Assembly (NCBI GenBank): GCA_036273735.1
Contig: DASUHA010000089.1
Coordinates: forward strand, 1 to 64,000
Reading direction: 5' to 3'
Length of the DNA stretch: 64,000 nt
DNA from: 13-2-20CM-66-19 sp036273735
GTDB lineage: Bacteria > Pseudomonadota > Gammaproteobacteria > Steroidobacterales > Steroidobacteraceae
Positions 52,201-59,880 of the stretch are shown here, piece by piece; positions within the stretch are counted from its first letter, which is position 1, and each line of letters begins with the position of its first letter. The translations under genes were made by a program, and so were the position numbers. The notes under the pieces are model-generated. The model ran no database searches. It was given only the letters and a program-made list of their open reading frames with translations, and was not told where the DNA came from.

Positions 52201-53116
52201 GGCGCACCCGTGGGTCGAGCAGGCCGTAGACGAGATCGGCTGCGAGGTTGAGCAGCAGCGTCAGCGCCCCGTAGAGGATGATCATGCCCATGACGAGCGT
52301 GTAGTCGCGATTGAGCGCTCCCTGCACGAGGTAGCGTCCCGTGCCCGGCAGCGCGAACACCGTCTCGACCACCAGCGAGCCGGTGAAGACATACGTCGCG
52401 GCGGGCCCGAGATAACTCACGACCGGCAGCAGCGCCGGCCGCAGGGCATGGTGCAGGAGCACGCGCCAGGGACCCAGCCCCCTCGCCCGTGCAGTGCGCA
52501 CGAAGCTCGCGCTCAGCGTCTCGAGGAGGCTCCCGCGCATCATGCGGGCAATCGTCGCGCCTACAGGCAGTGCCAGCGTCACCGCGGGGAGGACGAGGTA
52601 GAAGGGATCGCCCTGCTGCCAGCCGGAGACCGGCAGCCAGCGCAGCGCCAGGCCGAACACGAGCGCGAGCAGCGGCCCGGTCACGAAGGTCGGCAGAGCG
52701 ATCGCGACCGTGGCGAGTGCGGTGACCAGGTAGTCGACCGCACCTGCGCCCCGGAGCGCGGCCCAGATGCCGAGCGGCACGCCCAGGAGCATGGCGAGGG
52801 CGAGCGCAGCGAAGCCGACCGTCACGCTGACAGGCAGCCCCTGTGCGATCAGATCTGCAACGCTGTCATCACGCAGCTTGTACGAAACTCCGAAGTCACC
52901 ATGAGCGAGGCCCTCGAGATAGTGCAGGTACTGCACAGCGAGCGGCTGGTCGAAGCCGTAGAGGTGATCGAGGTTTGCGCGGACCTGCGGGGTGAGAGCG
53001 CGCTCTTCGTCGAAGGGGCCGCCCGGTGCGAGGCGGATGACGAAGAACGACAGCGTAACGAGAATCAGCAGGGTCGGGACGGTTCCCGCGATGCGGCGGA
53101 CCGCGTACCCAAGCAT
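52193..53116 (-). CDS. Oligopeptide-type ABC transporter permease (OppB/DppB-like)
   Basis: A 307-residue membrane protein with six predicted helices. N-terminus MLGYAVRRIAGTVPTLLILV is the OppB/DppB type. The EAA loop is visible as VRTARARGLGPWRVLLHHAL, and a late FALPGTGRYLVQGALNRDYT. It is the first gene of the minus-strand run (permease-permease-ATPase-aminotransferase). No periplasmic binding protein gene precedes it in the window. Confidence 0.93.
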   Translation of the reverse strand: MLGYAVRRIAGTVPTLLILVTLSFFVIRLAPGGPFDEERALTPQVRANLDHLYGFDQPLAVQYLHYLEGLAHGDFGVSYKLRDDSVADLIAQGLPVSVTVGFAALALAMLLGVPLGIWAALRGAGAVDYLVTALATVAIALPTFVTGPLLALVFGLALRWLPVSGWQQGDPFYLVLPAVTLALPVGATIARMMRGSLLETLSASFVRTARARGLGPWRVLLHHALRPALLPVVSYLGPAATYVFTGSLVVETVFALPGTGRYLVQGALNRDYTLVMGMIILYGALTLLLNLAADLVYGLLDPRVRHD

Positions 53117-53481
53117 CTTTGATGCGAACCCCGTTGAACTCTGCGCGCCGCGCCCATGACCGATTCTAGCGCGAACCTCTGCTATAGTCGCGGCACCGAA
53201 TCAACGTGAGCCCGCGGTTCGACGTTTGACGTCTTCTCTCTGCAAGACGCAGATTCCGCCCATGAGAACAGAGACACCCAGGATTAGGCAGTTGACATTC
53301 CAACTGGAGCAGCTCCCGCTGCCCTCATCCGACCGCCCTTGCGGCCGAAGCCGGTGCGCGGCCGCACTCGCTTTTGCCGCGAGCCGCTCGCAATCCCTGT
53401 TACCTTCGTCGGTGGCGTAATCGCTAGAGCCGACGCTCAAGATCTGATTACTGTATTTTTATCCAGTCAAGAAGCGGAGCC
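53117..53481. other. Intergenic region between the peptide importer and etfBA
   Basis: 365 nt between divergent operons. On the plus strand TATAGT (53183-53188) could be a -10, with a weak -35 in front. The rest has no clear terminator, tRNA or coding potential. A GGAG ribosome binding site precedes etfB. The minus-strand promoter for the importer is not obvious. Confidence 0.4.
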
Positions 53482-54252
53482 ATGAAACGCATCCTGGTCG
53501 GCATCAAGCGAGTGGTGGACTACAACGTGCGCATCCGAGTCAAGCCGGATGCCAGCGGGGTGATCACCGAGGGGGTGAAGATGAGCGTCAACCCCTTCGA
53601 TGAGATTGCACTCGAAGAGGCCCTGCGGATCAAGGAGAGGGGCGCAGCCGAAGAGGTCATCGTCGCGAACATCGGTCCCGCGGATTGCCAGCAGCAGTTG
53701 CGGACCTGCCTCGCCATGGGCGCGGACCGCGCGCTGCACGTTCAGGCCGACGGCATCGTCGAGCCGCTGGTTGCCGCCCGCGCTCTGTTGAAGCTCACCG
53801 AGCGCGAGCAGCCCTTCCTCGTGATTCTCGGCAAGCAGGCGATCGACGATGACAACAGCCAAACGGGCCAGATGCTCGCGGCGCTGTGGCAGCGGCCGCA
53901 GGCAACCTTCGCCTCGAAGGTGGAGCTCGATGGCGACACGCCGGGGGTCCAACCCCGCCTGGCGCGCGTGACGCGCGAGGTCGATGCCGGCCTCGAGACC
54001 CTGGAAGTCGAGCTGCCGGCGGTGATCACGACGGACCTGCGGCTGAACGAGCCGCGCTACGTCAAGCTCCCGGATATCATGAAGGCGAAGAAGAAGCCGC
54101 TCGAAACCCTGACACTCGCCGCGCTCGGCGTCGAGCAGCGGCAGCGTCTGAAGCTCACGCGCTTCGAGCCGCCTCCACAACGTCAGAAAGGCATCAAGGT
54201 GAAGGACGCCGCAGAGCTCGTCGCCACCCTGAAGAGCAAAGGGCTGCTGTAA
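53482..54252 (+). CDS. etfB: Electron transfer flavoprotein beta subunit
   Basis: A 256-residue protein. It begins MKRILVGIKRVVDYNVRIRV and has EGVKMSVNPFDEIALEEALR, the AMP-binding GKQAIDDDNSQTGQMLAALW (about 126-145) and LPAVITTDLRLNEPRYVKLP, all EtfB/FixA signatures. With EtfA it accepts electrons from acyl-CoA dehydrogenases and passes them to ETF-ubiquinone oxidoreductase. GGAG ribosome binding site. etfA starts 2 nt after its stop. Confidence 0.96.
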   Translation: MKRILVGIKRVVDYNVRIRVKPDASGVITEGVKMSVNPFDEIALEEALRIKERGAAEEVIVANIGPADCQQQLRTCLAMGADRALHVQADGIVEPLVAARALLKLTEREQPFLVILGKQAIDDDNSQTGQMLAALWQRPQATFASKVELDGDTPGVQPRLARVTREVDAGLETLEVELPAVITTDLRLNEPRYVKLPDIMKAKKKPLETLTLAALGVEQRQRLKLTRFEPPPQRQKGIKVKDAAELVATLKSKGLL

Positions 54253-54254
54253 TC

Positions 54255-55196
54255 ATGAGCACTATCCTGATCGTCGCCGAGCACGACGGCACACACCTCA
54301 ACCTCAGCACCGCGAAGTGCGTGACCTGTGCCGCCGGCATCCCGGACGCGGAAATTACCGTTGCCGTGTGCGCGGCCCAGACGAACTCGGTTGCCGCAGA
54401 GGCTGCCGCGCTCAAGGGTGTCGCCCGCGTACTCGCGGTCGAGCATCCGGCAAACGCTCACCTGCTGGCGGCGACTCTTGCGCCGCAGATTGCAGCGCTC
54501 GCCGGCGATTTCACCCACGTGTTGGGACCCTCGACGACATTCGGCAAAGACCTGATGCCGCGCGTCGCCGCCCTCCTCGACACCGCTCAGATCAGCGACA
54601 TCATGGCGGTCGAGAGCGCCACTCGCTTCCGCCGTCCGATTTATGCGGGCAATGCCATTGTCACCGTGGAAATCGACGCCGGCGCCAAGGTGGTGGGCAC
54701 TGTGCGCGCGGCATCCTTCCAGGCCGCCGAGACGGGGGGATCGGCCCCGGTCGAGAAAGCCACCACCAACGCCGAGATCCCGTCGCACACGCGCTTCGTG
54801 TCGGTTTCGGCTGCAAAGAACGACCGCCCCGACCTGCAGACCGCCTCGCGAGTGGTCTCGGGCGGACGGGCGCTCGGCAGCGCCGAGGCGTTCAAGACGC
54901 TCTACAAGCTCGCGGACAGGCTGGGCGCAGCGGTGGGCGCATCGCGCGCGGCAGTGGATGCAGGCTACGCCCCCAACGAGCTGCAGGTGGGGCAGACAGG
55001 CAAGATCATTGCCCCGGAGCTCTACGTCGCGATCGGAATCTCGGGCGCGATCCAGCACCTGACGGGCATCAAGGACGCCCGCACGATCGTCGCAATCAAC
55101 AAGGATTCCGAAGCCCCGATCTTCGAAGTCGCCGACGTGGGTCTCGTCGGCGACCTCTTTCAGATCGTCCCGGAATTGGAAAGGCTTCTCGGCTAG
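54255..55196 (+). CDS. etfA: Electron transfer flavoprotein alpha subunit
   Basis: The ATG at 54255 gives 313 residues. It has the FAD-binding C-terminal domain: RVVSGGRALGSAEAFKTLYK, GASRAAVDAGYAPNELQVGQ, TGKIIAPELYVAIGISGAIQ and TIVAINKDSEAPIFEVADVG. The N-terminal domain (HDGTHLNLSTAKCVTCAAGI) is standard. It forms the heterodimer with EtfB. Convergent with the peroxiredoxin gene 13 nt away. Confidence 0.96.
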   Translation: MSTILIVAEHDGTHLNLSTAKCVTCAAGIPDAEITVAVCAAQTNSVAAEAAALKGVARVLAVEHPANAHLLAATLAPQIAALAGDFTHVLGPSTTFGKDLMPRVAALLDTAQISDIMAVESATRFRRPIYAGNAIVTVEIDAGAKVVGTVRAASFQAAETGGSAPVEKATTNAEIPSHTRFVSVSAAKNDRPDLQTASRVVSGGRALGSAEAFKTLYKLADRLGAAVGASRAAVDAGYAPNELQVGQTGKIIAPELYVAIGISGAIQHLTGIKDARTIVAINKDSEAPIFEVADVGLVGDLFQIVPELERLLG

Positions 55197-55209
55197 CGCC
55201 GTTGGAACG

Positions 55210-55692
55210 CTATAACTGACCGAGGATGTGCTCGGCGGCAGAGACCTTGAACTGCCCTGGCTCCTCGACGTTTACGCTCTTCACCACGCCGTCGTCGACG
55301 ACGACGGCGAACCGCTGGCCGCGCGTGCCCATTCCGAACTTGCGGGCATCCAGCTCCAGGCCCAGAGCCTTCGCGTAATCGCCGTTGCCGTCCGCCAGCA
55401 TCATCACCTTGTCACCGACGCTCGAAGCCTTGCCCCACGCGTTCATGACGAAGACGTCGTTGACGGACATGCAGGCGATCGTGTCGACGCCCTTGGCGCG
55501 GATCTGATCGGCGAGCTGCACGAAGCCCGGCAGGTGCTTGGCATCACAGGTGGGCGTGAACGCACCCGGCACGGAGAACAGCACGACCTTCTTCCCCTTG
55601 AAGAGATCTTCGCTCGAGACCTCCTTCGGTCCATCCTTGGTCATCACCTTGAGGGTGCCCGAAGGCATCCGGTCGCCTACCTTGATCGCCAT
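55210..55692 (-). CDS. Prx5-type peroxiredoxin
   Basis: A 160-residue peroxiredoxin. The peroxidatic Cys is in FSVPGAFTPTCDAKHLPGF (about residue 49), with the Thr two before it and the Arg in TRGQRFAVVVDDG near 127. The second Cys (TIACMSVNDVFVMNAW, about 74) may be resolving. This is the glutaredoxin/glutathione-linked Prx5 group in proteobacteria. The ATG 55692 follows a weak purine tract (CTAGGAGAATC). Detoxifies peroxides in the cytoplasm. Confidence 0.93.
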   Translation of the reverse strand: MAIKVGDRMPSGTLKVMTKDGPKEVSSEDLFKGKKVVLFSVPGAFTPTCDAKHLPGFVQLADQIRAKGVDTIACMSVNDVFVMNAWGKASSVGDKVMMLADGNGDYAKALGLELDARKFGMGTRGQRFAVVVDDGVVKSVNVEEPGQFKVSAAEHILGQL

Positions 55693-55722
55693 GAGATTCT
55701 CCTAGGGTAAATCGGCCGGGAA

Positions 55723-56982
55723 TCAGGCCTCACCGCCACCGGAACGGACACGCAGGCTCCAGAGGGTCGCGAGCCGTTCGAGGGTCGGATCGCCCTTCAC
55801 GGACTTGAAGGACGTGAGTGCGGCCGACTTGTCGCCCTTCTTGAGCTCGGCAATGCCGAGCAGCAGCTTCGCCTCGGGGGGGCTCTTCAGGCCTCCCTTG
55901 GAGATGCCCTGCTTCAGAGCGTCCACAGCCTTGTCGTATTGCTGATAGCCGAGGTAGGCGAGACCCAGCCCCACTTCCTGCTGGCCATTGCTCGCAGCGG
56001 CGGCCTCGCGCGCGTTCTTCGCCAATGTCTTCTGATCCCGTTCCGAGGCCCGCTTGGCATCGGTGAGCAGACGCTGCGCCTTACCCTTCGTGCGGGCATC
56101 CGGGAAAATGTTCGCCTGCAGTCCCTTCTCGATGGCCTGCTGGGCCTCGCCCGGTGAGCCGGCCTCGATCGCCAGCTGCGCGAAGTCGGTGTAATCCTCG
56201 GGACGCTTCAGCACGTTGACCTCGGAGGCCAGACGATACGTCTGCAGCAGGTTGCGGTCGCTCTTGACCGTCTTGAACATCGAGTAGAGAAGCTGCTGCC
56301 AGTACTCCGGCTTCGGGTGGTACACGACGAGCTGCTGCAGCGCATCGTCGGTGCAGTCCTCGTTGCTCATCTTCAGGCAGGCGCTGAGCAGCAGCTGCAG
56401 CGACTCGTTCGAAGGCGTCACGCCTTTTTTCTGGTCTGCCTCGATCTGCGACTTCTCGAAGTGCACCACGCCCTTCCAGTCGTTCTTCAGGTAGTACGCC
56501 TGCGCGACGAGCGTCGGCATCTGCGCATCCGCCCAACCCTTGTCGATCGCCTGAGTGCCGTACTGGATGGCCTTGTCGTAGTTCTTGATCTGGTAGTTGA
56601 GCTGCGCAACGGCAACGGTGCGCTGCGGCAGCTGATCGGCGGCAAGGAATCCGTCAGTCAATCCCGGCTCGAGCGCCTTGGCGGCCTGCTGATACTGCTT
56701 GGTCCGCACGTAGACATAACCTTCCATCTCATGGATGAGGTGCTGCTCGTACGCGCTCTTCTTCGGCATCGCGTCGGCTTCCTGCAGCTTCGCGAGCGCC
56801 GTGCTGTAGTCCTGCTTTGCCAGAGCGTCCTGCGCAGCCTTGAGCGGCTTACCGACTTCCCGGCTGACGGTGTGCGCGGGCGCGTCCGCAGCCTGCGCCC
56901 GTGTGACTCCGGCAAGGCCGGCACAGCACACCACCGCGGCGCCGATGGCGACTGCGGCGACCAGGGTACGTTTGACCTTCAT
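55723..56982 (-). CDS. Periplasmic TPR-repeat protein in the tonB-exbBD operon
   Basis: ATG 56982 gives 419 residues; ATGs further upstream (to 57033) would precede the signal peptide. Residues about 1-32 are a signal peptide (VKRTLVAAVAIGAAVVCCAG, cleavage near AQA-A). The mature part has about six to eight helical TPR-like units, for instance QDALAKQDYSTALAKLQEAD, QLNYQIKNYDKAIQYGTQAI and LGLAYLGYQQYDKAVDALKQ. It follows the second exbD by 40 nt. It probably assembles with or tunes the TonB machine, but this is inference from context. Confidence 0.8.
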   Translation of the reverse strand: MKVKRTLVAAVAIGAAVVCCAGLAGVTRAQAADAPAHTVSREVGKPLKAAQDALAKQDYSTALAKLQEADAMPKKSAYEQHLIHEMEGYVYVRTKQYQQAAKALEPGLTDGFLAADQLPQRTVAVAQLNYQIKNYDKAIQYGTQAIDKGWADAQMPTLVAQAYYLKNDWKGVVHFEKSQIEADQKKGVTPSNESLQLLLSACLKMSNEDCTDDALQQLVVYHPKPEYWQQLLYSMFKTVKSDRNLLQTYRLASEVNVLKRPEDYTDFAQLAIEAGSPGEAQQAIEKGLQANIFPDARTKGKAQRLLTDAKRASERDQKTLAKNAREAAAASNGQQEVGLGLAYLGYQQYDKAVDALKQGISKGGLKSPPEAKLLLGIAELKKGDKSAALTSFKSVKGDPTLERLATLWSLRVRSGGGEA

Positions 56983-57022
56983 GACATCGTCTCGCATGGG
57001 GTGACTCACTGCACTCGATCCC

Positions 57023-57442
57023 CTATTGGGCAAATTCGGAAGTATTGACGAAGCCGATCTTGGTCATCCGGTTGCGCTGGGCCGACGCCAGCACCTTCGC
57101 CACCACGTCATACTTGGCCATGCCGTCGGGATTCAGGTGAATCTCCGGCTGCGGGACCTTGCTCGACTCGCTCGCGAAGTAGCCGTCGAGCTGCTGCATC
57201 GTGACTGGCGTACCGTTCCAGACGACGGTTCCATCGAAGTCGATCTCGAGGTCGATCACTTCAGGTTGAACGTTCTGCGGGGGCGGCTGGTTCTGCTGTG
57301 GCAGATCGAGCTTCACCGCGTGCGTCATGACCGGCAGGGTAATGATGAGGGTTACGAGCAGCACCAGCAGGACGTCGATGAGCGGCGTCGTGTTGATGTC
57401 GCACATGGGGCCCGCGCTGGAGCCCCCGACATTCATGGACAT
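57023..57442 (-). CDS. exbD: ExbD-type biopolymer transport protein (second copy)
   Basis: A 139-residue protein with one transmembrane helix (about 20-40) and the ExbD core around the proton-carrying Asp in CDINTTPLIDVLLVLLVTLI. The periplasmic domain has EIDFDGTVVWNGTPV and HLNPDGMAKYDVVAKVLASA. It is the second of two ExbD genes; the shorter TM segment and divergent periplasmic end show it is not a recent copy. This layout matches exbD2 of Xanthomonas. 57442 is the start; a second ATG lies 6 nt in. Confidence 0.9.
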   Translation of the reverse strand: MSMNVGGSSAGPMCDINTTPLIDVLLVLLVTLIITLPVMTHAVKLDLPQQNQPPPQNVQPEVIDLEIDFDGTVVWNGTPVTMQQLDGYFASESSKVPQPEIHLNPDGMAKYDVVAKVLASAQRNRMTKIGFVNTSEFAQ

Positions 57443-57455
57443 GCTTCAGAGCTCC

Positions 57456-57896
57456 TCAATGCACCCCGAGCGCACTGCGATCGGGCTCGGTGATGAAGGC
57501 GACCTTGACCATCCCGCCGCGCTGCAACTGATACAGAACGCGCCCGATGGACTTGTAGCTGGCATTCAGATCGCCGCGGATATGGATCTCCGGCTGCGGG
57601 TTTCTCACCGCCTGCTGCTCGATCATGGTGAGCAGCTGAGCGTTGTCAGCGACCTGCTTGTCGTCCCAGTACACGTTGCCAGCGACATCCACCGCAATGG
57701 TGATGTCCTTGGGCTTGGTCTGCGTCGGAATGTTGTTGGCATTCGGCAGCTTGACCGGGACGGTCTTGGTGATCACAGGAATCGTGATGAGGAAGATGAT
57801 GAGGAGCACCAGCATGACGTCGACCAGCGGCGTCGTGTTGATGGTGGCCATCACGCCCGGCTCATCGCCCGAATCCTGTCCGACATTCATCGACAT
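57456..57896 (-). CDS. exbD: ExbD-type biopolymer transport protein (first copy)
   Basis: ATG 57896 gives 146 residues; an upstream in-frame start at 57941 is not supported. It has the ExbD helix and Asp (ATINTTPLVDVMLVLLIIFL), and the periplasmic part ITIAVDVAGNVYWDDKQV and HIRGDLNASYKSIGRVLYQL. With ExbB it uses the proton-motive force to energise TonB. It is separated from exbB by 135 nt. Confidence 0.93.
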   Translation of the reverse strand: MSMNVGQDSGDEPGVMATINTTPLVDVMLVLLIIFLITIPVITKTVPVKLPNANNIPTQTKPKDITIAVDVAGNVYWDDKQVADNAQLLTMIEQQAVRNPQPEIHIRGDLNASYKSIGRVLYQLQRGGMVKVAFITEPDRSALGVH

Positions 57897-58031
57897 AACT
57901 GCAAGCTCCTCACACGCCGCGCGCAGCCGGGGTCCAGCCACACCTGCCGCACGGGCTGCTCAGTCCGAAGGCCGGCTCCGCGCCACGCGCGGAGCCGGCC
58001 TCGATGCACTCTCGTGATTTCGACCCGTCGC

Positions 58032-58781
58032 TCACTTACGGGCGGCGGCAGCGGCGGGAGCGGCCGCCGGACGGGCACCGCTCATCTCCGGGCCAGCGCT
58101 GACGCGCGCGCCGCTGACGAGATACGCGTGCAGGTCACCGGCGAAATTCCGCACGGCATCCTGCAGGATCTTGTTGCGGCCGAGCAGCCAGTTGTAGCCC
58201 CACACCGCGGGCACGGCGACGAAGAGGCCGAGCGCCGTCATGATGAGCGCGCCACCGACCGGGCCTGCCACCTTGTCGATGCTCGCCTGACCGGCGAGAC
58301 CGATCGCGATGAGCGCGTTCATGACGCCCCACACCGTGCCGAAGAGGCCGACGAACGGAGCGGAAGAGCCTACGGTGGCCAGGAAGCCCAGGCCCTTGCT
58401 CATGTTGCTGTTGACCTGATCGATCGACCGCTGCAGCGACATGGTGACCCACTCGTGCATGTCGATACGGTCCGTCAGGCGGCCCTCATGGTGCGATACG
58501 GCGCGCAGCCCGTCCTCGGCAACCATGCGGAAGTTATCGCCCTTCTTCAGGCGCTCGACGCCATCCTTGATCGAAGGCGCAGACCAGAACTGCTTCTCAG
58601 CAGCGCGCGCGGACTTCTTGATGCGGCTCTGATCCCACAGCTTCGTCAGGATGATGTACCAGGACATCAGTGACATCAGAAGCAGCAGGGCCACGACACC
58701 TTGAGCGACGATGTCGCCGGAGTTCAGGATGCCGGCCAAGCCGTACGGATTGTTGACGGTTGAGATGGCTGTATTACCCAT
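58032..58781 (-). CDS. exbB: ExbB/TolQ/MotA-family proton channel
   Basis: A 249-residue membrane protein with three helices (about 25-45, 140-165 and 180-205). It has the MotA/TolQ/ExbB core: GLGFLATVGSSAPFVGLFGT, VWGVMNALIAIGLAGQASID and VAGPVGGALIMTALGLFVAV. The long N-terminal cytoplasmic part is typical of Xanthomonas-type ExbB. It forms the stator with ExbD and TonB. It follows tonB by 82 nt. Confidence 0.93.
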   Translation of the reverse strand: MGNTAISTVNNPYGLAGILNSGDIVAQGVVALLLLMSLMSWYIILTKLWDQSRIKKSARAAEKQFWSAPSIKDGVERLKKGDNFRMVAEDGLRAVSHHEGRLTDRIDMHEWVTMSLQRSIDQVNSNMSKGLGFLATVGSSAPFVGLFGTVWGVMNALIAIGLAGQASIDKVAGPVGGALIMTALGLFVAVPAVWGYNWLLGRNKILQDAVRNFAGDLHAYLVSGARVSAGPEMSGARPAAAPAAAAARK

Positions 58782-58863
58782 ATTTTCCTCGAATCACGAA
58801 AGGGCCGCGCTGGACGTTGCGGCATCGAAAGGCAGAGACATAAGGTTTAGGAGGCCAGGAAGT

Positions 58864-59496
58864 TCAGAAACTGTCGGTGAGCTGGAACTTGATCGGAAGC
58901 GCGGTACACACGGTGACCGCCTGACCGTTACGCGTCTCCGGCGAGAAGTGCCCGGAGGTGTTCCTTGCGTACCGCAGCGCGGCCTGGTCGAGCCGTGAGC
59001 TGCCGGAAGTCTTCTGGATTTCCGGGTTGCCGACCACCTTGCCGCCATCGCCGATACAGAGCTTGACGAGAGCCGTGCCCTGTTCGCCGAGTCGGCGGGA
59101 TGCGTCCGGATAAAAGTCGTCCGTCGGTGGCAAAGCGCCCTTCACGGACAGCGGGGTCACGCGCGCCGGCGCCGGCGCCGGCGCCGACCTCACCACTTTC
59201 TTCACCACCGTGATGGCGTGGGTCTGCGATTCCTGCGGAATGTTGATGTTCACCACCGGAGGCGGTACCTCCACCTGCTGTCGTTGCAGCTCGGGCGGCG
59301 GCGGCGGCGGCGGCTTCAGCTGCTGCTTGGTCTGTTGAACGACCGATGTCTGGATGGGTGGCGCGACCATCTCGATGGCCCGCTGGGCCAGTCCGGTCGC
59401 CAGCACCCACGCGAGGAACACGTGCAGCAGAATGATGGCGAACAGGACGATCGTGCGGCGTGTTAAGAGCTGGGTGTCTTGTACGTAAGCGCTCAT
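58864..59496 (-). CDS. tonB: TonB protein
   Basis: A 210-residue protein with an N-terminal transmembrane anchor (about 15-35, TIVLFAIILLHVFLAWVLAT), a long Pro-rich region starting PPPPPPPELQ (about 62) and a C-terminal TonB domain (about 120-205) with YPDASRRLGEQGTALVKLCI and IQKTSGSSRLDQAALRYARN. It transduces energy from ExbBD to outer-membrane receptors such as the one at 11.4 kb. It is the first gene of the operon. Confidence 0.95.
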   Translation of the reverse strand: MSAYVQDTQLLTRRTIVLFAIILLHVFLAWVLATGLAQRAIEMVAPPIQTSVVQQTKQQLKPPPPPPPELQRQQVEVPPPVVNINIPQESQTHAITVVKKVVRSAPAPAPARVTPLSVKGALPPTDDFYPDASRRLGEQGTALVKLCIGDGGKVVGNPEIQKTSGSSRLDQAALRYARNTSGHFSPETRNGQAVTVCTALPIKFQLTDSF

Positions 59497-59880
59497 GAGT
59501 TACTGGTCAGGCGTCGCTGTTGCAAGTCCGCAAATCACCGAATCGAAACGTAAGCGGTGCAAAGTAACCGTCTTTCTATCTGCCCGCAAGCGTCCAATCC
59601 GGACCCGATCTCGCCGGCGGTGCGGCCCGCCGACTGGTTGATACCTGTGATACGCGCATGCGTCGCTTCCCAGGCCGACGCGCACGAATTGGTCCTATCC
59701 CCCTCAGAGTGGTTCAGTGTCGCATCGCTTCGAAGGCACGGAGCCGACGGCGAGCGTCGCCTGCATCTGTGGATGCGTGGGCGAACTCTAACCGCTGCTC
59801 CGCACACTGACAACTGCATCACGCTTCGATACTCGACGACGATCAATTCGATACTGCAGGACGATTAATCCGGCATTCCG
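59497..59880. other. Intergenic region between ilvD and tonB
   Basis: 384 nt on the minus strand between the tonB start and the ilvD stop. It must hold the tonB promoter and any ilvD terminator. I see no strong hairpin, no clear -35/-10 pair and no obvious Fur-like palindrome. A plus-strand frame (59557-59868) looks non-coding. Confidence 0.35.

Noticed and set aside
53117..53481. A tRNA or small RNA before etfB
   Set aside because: A T-loop-like GGTTCGAC is present, but no cloverleaf or anticodon stem fits around it.
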